Source: Eretmocerus hayati
Taxonomy: Eukaryota > Arthropoda > Insecta > Hymenoptera > Aphelinidae
Assembly: GCA_029851415.1 (NCBI GenBank)
Contig: CM056744.1
Location: forward strand, 98,365,338 to 98,429,337
DNA length: 64,000 nt
Direction of reading: 5' to 3'
The notes below the pieces were generated by a model. It made no database searches and was not told where the DNA came from. It was given only the letters and a program-made list of their open reading frames with translations. A program made the position numbers and the translations under genes. This document shows positions 60,389 to 64,000 of the stretch, piece after piece (the first letter of the stretch is position 1; each line of letters opens with the position of its first letter).

Positions 60389-61023
60389 CCCATGTAAAAA
60401 TGGAAACCCTATGATCATATATGAACATGGGGTCCAAGGACCCTATGACCATATACGAACATCTATGAAACGATTTTCAAAATTTTTTAAAATCCGAAAA
60501 GTTGTTATGGTTGCATTTTCAGGGAATATTACATCAAAAAGTCCCGATGCTGATCTTGCATAACCAAGAAAATCTCCAAGAGTTCATTAGGTAATTGAAT
60601 TGAAACGATCTGTAAGTGATATCATTCTCCTACTAGAAAAAAAAAAAAAAAAAATTAATTTCCAAGATTTAAAACGTTTGGCAAATTGGTGACCAATCTG
60701 CACAATTTGTTATATCTTGAGATCATCATTTTGAGAAATATTACATTCATGCAGGTTCGTCACCAATTTGCCAAACGTTTTTGATCTTGGAAATTAAATT
60801 TTTTTTTTTTCTATAGGAGGAGAATGATACCACTTACAGATCGTTTTAATTCAATCACCTAATGAGCTCTTGGAGATTTTCTCGGTTATGCAAGATCAGC
60901 ATCGTGACTTTTTGATGTAATATTCACTGAAAATGCAACCATTTCATAGATGTTCATATATGGTCATAGGGTCCTTGGACCCCCTGTTCATATATGATCA
61001 TAGGGTTCCCATTTTTACATGGG
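60389..61023. repeat. fold-back element with about 290-bp arms
   Basis: Begins CCCATGTAAAAATGG and ends with the exact complement. The arms include TCATATATGA, GGGTCCTTGGACC and GAGTTCATTAGGTAATTGA blocks and A/T homopolymers close to the centre. No coding frame. Confidence 0.85.
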
Positions 61024-61762
61024 CTCCCTTAAACAATCGATGAAATAGATCCACCAATTAATCTTATTTTTATACATGTTACACATGGCTTGTTAATAAT
61101 CAATGCAAGCCATACATAAATTTGGAAATCTCAAAGGGGCCTCATAATCAGGCCGATATACTATCAGCTCTCGGCTCATTCAGACAATCATCAATTAGGC
61201 TTATCGACGCACAAAATAGTGGGCGATGCCCCCCGCAAGCCATCGACACAAATTCATTTTCACCACTAAGTAACTGTATAGATATACATTTACGATAATT
61301 GCGATTAGGTAATCGCAACCGTCGTAAAATATTTACGGCCGGATAACTTGTCAAACGCGTCGCAATACTCCCAACCACCGGTAGCCCAGTGTCTTTGCTT
61401 TCGCATCTGGAATTCTGATATAGAATCTATATATATATTACGTCTTGAGAGGCGAGGCGCCGATTATCGATGTATCAATCGATGGAAGGGGAAGATTCAG
61501 GAAAAAAAAGATCAGCTCATTATAAAAAGCCTTCAGCGTTGAGAAACCAGCTTCACAACTTGCTGGAGTGAAAACAAGCATCCAGTCAACGAGATTTGCG
61601 AACGTATTCGAGTGTGTTAGTGTATATAGGTAACTGTGGGTGGATTGCAAACTTGTCGGGAAGTTTGTATAAGACTTGCAGAACGAGCCTAAAGTCTGCA
61701 AGCTCTAGTTCATTCACCCTCCTCAGTCTGTGATATCAGCTGTTTCTGTTGTGAGCTTTGAG

Positions 61763-63596
61763 ATGTCGGCGAAAAATGAAAAAATTGGAATTGTCGGCAG
61801 GTGGGTGTTTTTTCTTCCGTTTTAACACTTCTAACTCTTTGCGGTGCGTGTGGACTTATTTGCGTGTGGACTCATTTTCTGTGAACAAATTGTGAGCTTG
61901 GAGATGCGATGAACTCGATTGTAGAATTGCAAAAAATTCAAAGTTCAGATGTCAGGAGTGAAGCTAGAAATTTTCATGTACACGTAAAAGTGACTCAGCA
62001 TTAGTATTTTGTTCCACGTGGAAGTCTTAAAATATGAAACTCACACCGAAAAGCTGTAATTGAGATTAGCAATTATGTCTAGATTTGATAACATTATTCA
62101 AAATGAGACATTCTTGAGGCTGGTACTCATATCAGCAGTCGAAAAGACTTATTTAACGATACTAAGCTTCCAATACTTATCAGATTTGAAAAAACTTGAG
62201 ATTTATACCAAAAAAATTTGTCCCTCTCTCATAGTCATCAAAAAAACTTTGATGGTGCTAAAAAACATTTCTCACTAATTAATAATTATGTTGATGACTG
62301 TTATAATTTGGATTGACTTTCACGGAGGTTTCTTTCGTGATAATGAGTCGAAGTTACTACTGTGAATAATTTTTGTAGAAGCAAAATAAGCAGTTGCCGC
62401 TAGTAAAGTTTCATAACAACTATAGTATTAGAATTTATTGACATATTATTATTCGAATAGTAATAGTCCGCTTGAAATCGAACTCTCATTTCACAGAAAT
62501 TCCTGTGATTTTCACTGACTGGTGTTTGCAAAATGTTGCGTTCTCGTATTGTTTCTATTGGTCATTTAAAACAAATTTTTGTCGACAATATAAACCCTGA
62601 TTAGCAAGATTATAAAATTTTAATTGTAATTGATAGTCGTGAACGATGGTTTTGAATTTCACGAGATTTCAAACATTAGTAGTTACAGTTGTGGGCAAAA
62701 AGATGCTTACTCAATGCAACCAATGTAGCCTTCAGATTACTTAGTATCACACACAAAGAACACAGATATTAATGGAATCTTATGATTGCGATACTATTAT
62801 TGAAATACTATTGATGAAAGTAAAAGAATGTATTATTTCATCAGTCAGAGACAAGTAACACAGCAGAGCTTTACAGATAGGAAATTACGCGCGTGATGAG
62901 TGAAGAGAATTATTTAAACTCAGAGTTGATTCAATAAACTTTACTGAAAGCGTTCAAAGTATCGGCTTTCATCGTAAATTGTGTAGAAACATGTGATACG
63001 ATATAATAATGATTTTACAATTTTTTAGATTACACGAAATGTAATTCAATGCCGTTATAACTGCGGTTACTCCATTCGACATTCAATAATTATCACTCAT
63101 TAGACAATGAATTATGATCTGCGACAACCGATAAAATTCTCGAATTACTTAATAAAAAAAAAATAAGCAAACCTAATTTATTGTCAGTCTTCTAGATTCT
63201 AATTGAGCCAGGTATCATCTTGAAAATCTTCTTCGAAAATATATCATTTGACAACTTCAAAGATAAGATTCAATCCAAGCTCTAGGCGATAAGATATGCA
63301 GATATTGAGAAAAATGCAACGATGTTATTACTCTATGACGTCGAGACCGACTTAGATAATTACATACTTTCAGATGATTCAAGATATATATTTTAAAAAT
63401 GTTTCCAGCGGTTTGATTGGCCGTAGCTGGGCAATGCTATTTGCAAGTGTGGGATATCAGGTGACGATCTACGATATCGTACAGCAGCAAATCGATTCAG
63501 CCCTTCAAGATATAGAGCAACAGCTCAATAGACTTGAGTCAAATGGGCTACTTCGAGGCAATTTGAAAGCCGCCGAACAATTCAAACTTATCAAAG
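61763..63596 (+). CDS. CRYL1: lambda-crystallin / L-gulonate 3-dehydrogenase, first two coding exons (partial)
   Basis: NAD-dependent 3-hydroxyacyl-CoA dehydrogenase-type enzyme that oxidises L-gulonate in the uronate cycle; cytosolic. Exons 61763-61800 and 63409-63596. The junction codon AGC falls inside the Rossmann motif: [20 protein letters not shown], with GSGLIG at aa 12-17. The second exon continues [17 protein letters not shown], close to family members, and ends at LIK with a phase-1 donor (GTCAGA). The rest of the enzyme (about 240 aa) is expected beyond the window; I see no third exon by 64000. The first ATG was taken as start because it gives the usual short lead before the Rossmann fold. 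Confidence 0.88.
61801..63408 (+). other. first intron of lambda-crystallin
   Basis: 1.6-kb AT-rich intron, GTGGGT...TTTCCAG. No repeats or genes recognised. Confidence 0.6.
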
Positions 63597-63904
63597 GTCA
63601 GAAGCTATTGAAATAGGATTTATTTGCGATACCTAAACTAAACTGTAATTGAGAGTGAAGAATTGTATCATTTCTTGACGCATTTGAGATAACGAAGATA
63701 ATATTGAGTTTTTAATGATTTGTAATCTTCCGGGATCCATAAACTTTGAAAGAGATGATTTATACCTTTTGAGTACACGGAAATGATTTGATTTTCATTC
63801 ATTTTGTATAAAATTTCGAGGATCTCTCCTTGTGCAAGTGGAACTGAAACTTTCATATCCTAATTAGGTATGTCAGTGCAGGAATTACCCGTGGAAAAAT
63901 GTTT

Positions 63905-64000
63905 GGTGCATGGTCATGCATGACGGCATACCGCTACTAGTGCACGATCATGCATGACCGCGTACAGAAAATTGTGGTATGTAGTCATGCATGTATCATG
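63905..64000. repeat. repeated TCATGCATGA palindromes
   Basis: GTCATGCATGAC, then ATCATGCATGAC, then GTCATGCATGTA, spaced about 43 bases apart with partly similar flanks; may be the start of a tandem array that leaves the window. Confidence 0.45.

Larger units (their letters stand above)
50847..61762. other. gene-poor region between Relish and lambda-crystallin
   Basis: About 10.9 kb. Besides the Relish upstream region it holds the dispersed repeat pair and at least four fold-back elements annotated separately. The stretch at 55.9-56.9 kb carries several AACTTTGGAAC-type motifs that may mark another old TIR element, but I could not fix its ends. No gene of a known family seen. Confidence 0.5.

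Overview
The window is a eukaryotic nuclear contig. Short phase-consistent spliceosomal introns, AT-rich spacers, and the gene content (PIG-A, a GIGYF protein, a polo-like kinase, a Relish-type p100/p105 NF-kB, lambda-crystallin) point to an insect. Hymenoptera is a guess; nothing in the sequence proves the order. There are no prokaryotic features, rRNA genes, tRNA genes or CRISPR arrays that I could support.

Layout. About 1.76-3.68 kb (+): PIG-A, a complete six-exon gene that includes a 26-base first coding exon. About 5.93-13.51 kb (-): GIGYF, 16 coding exons, about 1452 aa, convergent with PIG-A, with a 5' UTR exon near 14.2 kb. About 14.3-20.0 kb: intergenic sequence with transposon relics. 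About 20.0-42.96 kb (-): a polo-like kinase of about 606 aa in seven coding exons. Its introns are packed with mobile DNA: a Tc1/mariner-like relic, a recent 513-bp satellite array with a head-to-head inversion, and a 12.6-kb Ty1/copia LTR element with 275-bp LTRs, one LTR mismatch and a CTTAC target duplication. The LTR element has lost its integrase/RT region and instead carries about 6.9 kb of hairpin-rich tandem repeats. It also holds a nested P-element-like transposon with an 8-bp target duplication. About 44.68-50.85 kb (-): Relish, 18 coding exons, about 981 aa (Rel homology domain, ankyrin repeats, death-like domain). About 51-61.7 kb: gene-poor DNA with many fold-back elements, including a 263-bp MITE whose empty site is preserved 2.4 kb away. 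From 61.76 kb (+): the first two coding exons of lambda-crystallin/L-gulonate 3-dehydrogenase, which runs off the window.

Gene functions are not an operon-like set: GPI-anchor synthesis, 4EHP-linked translational repression, a mitotic-type kinase, innate immune NF-kB signalling, and sugar-acid metabolism. The most unusual items are the polo-like kinase, which keeps its catalytic residues but has lost the phosphopeptide-binding Trp/His/Lys of the polo boxes, and the hairpin-array LTR derivative sitting in that gene's 14.6-kb intron.

All gene models were built by hand from reading frames, GT/AG sites and phase agreement. Family names come from recognised motifs, not from a database search.
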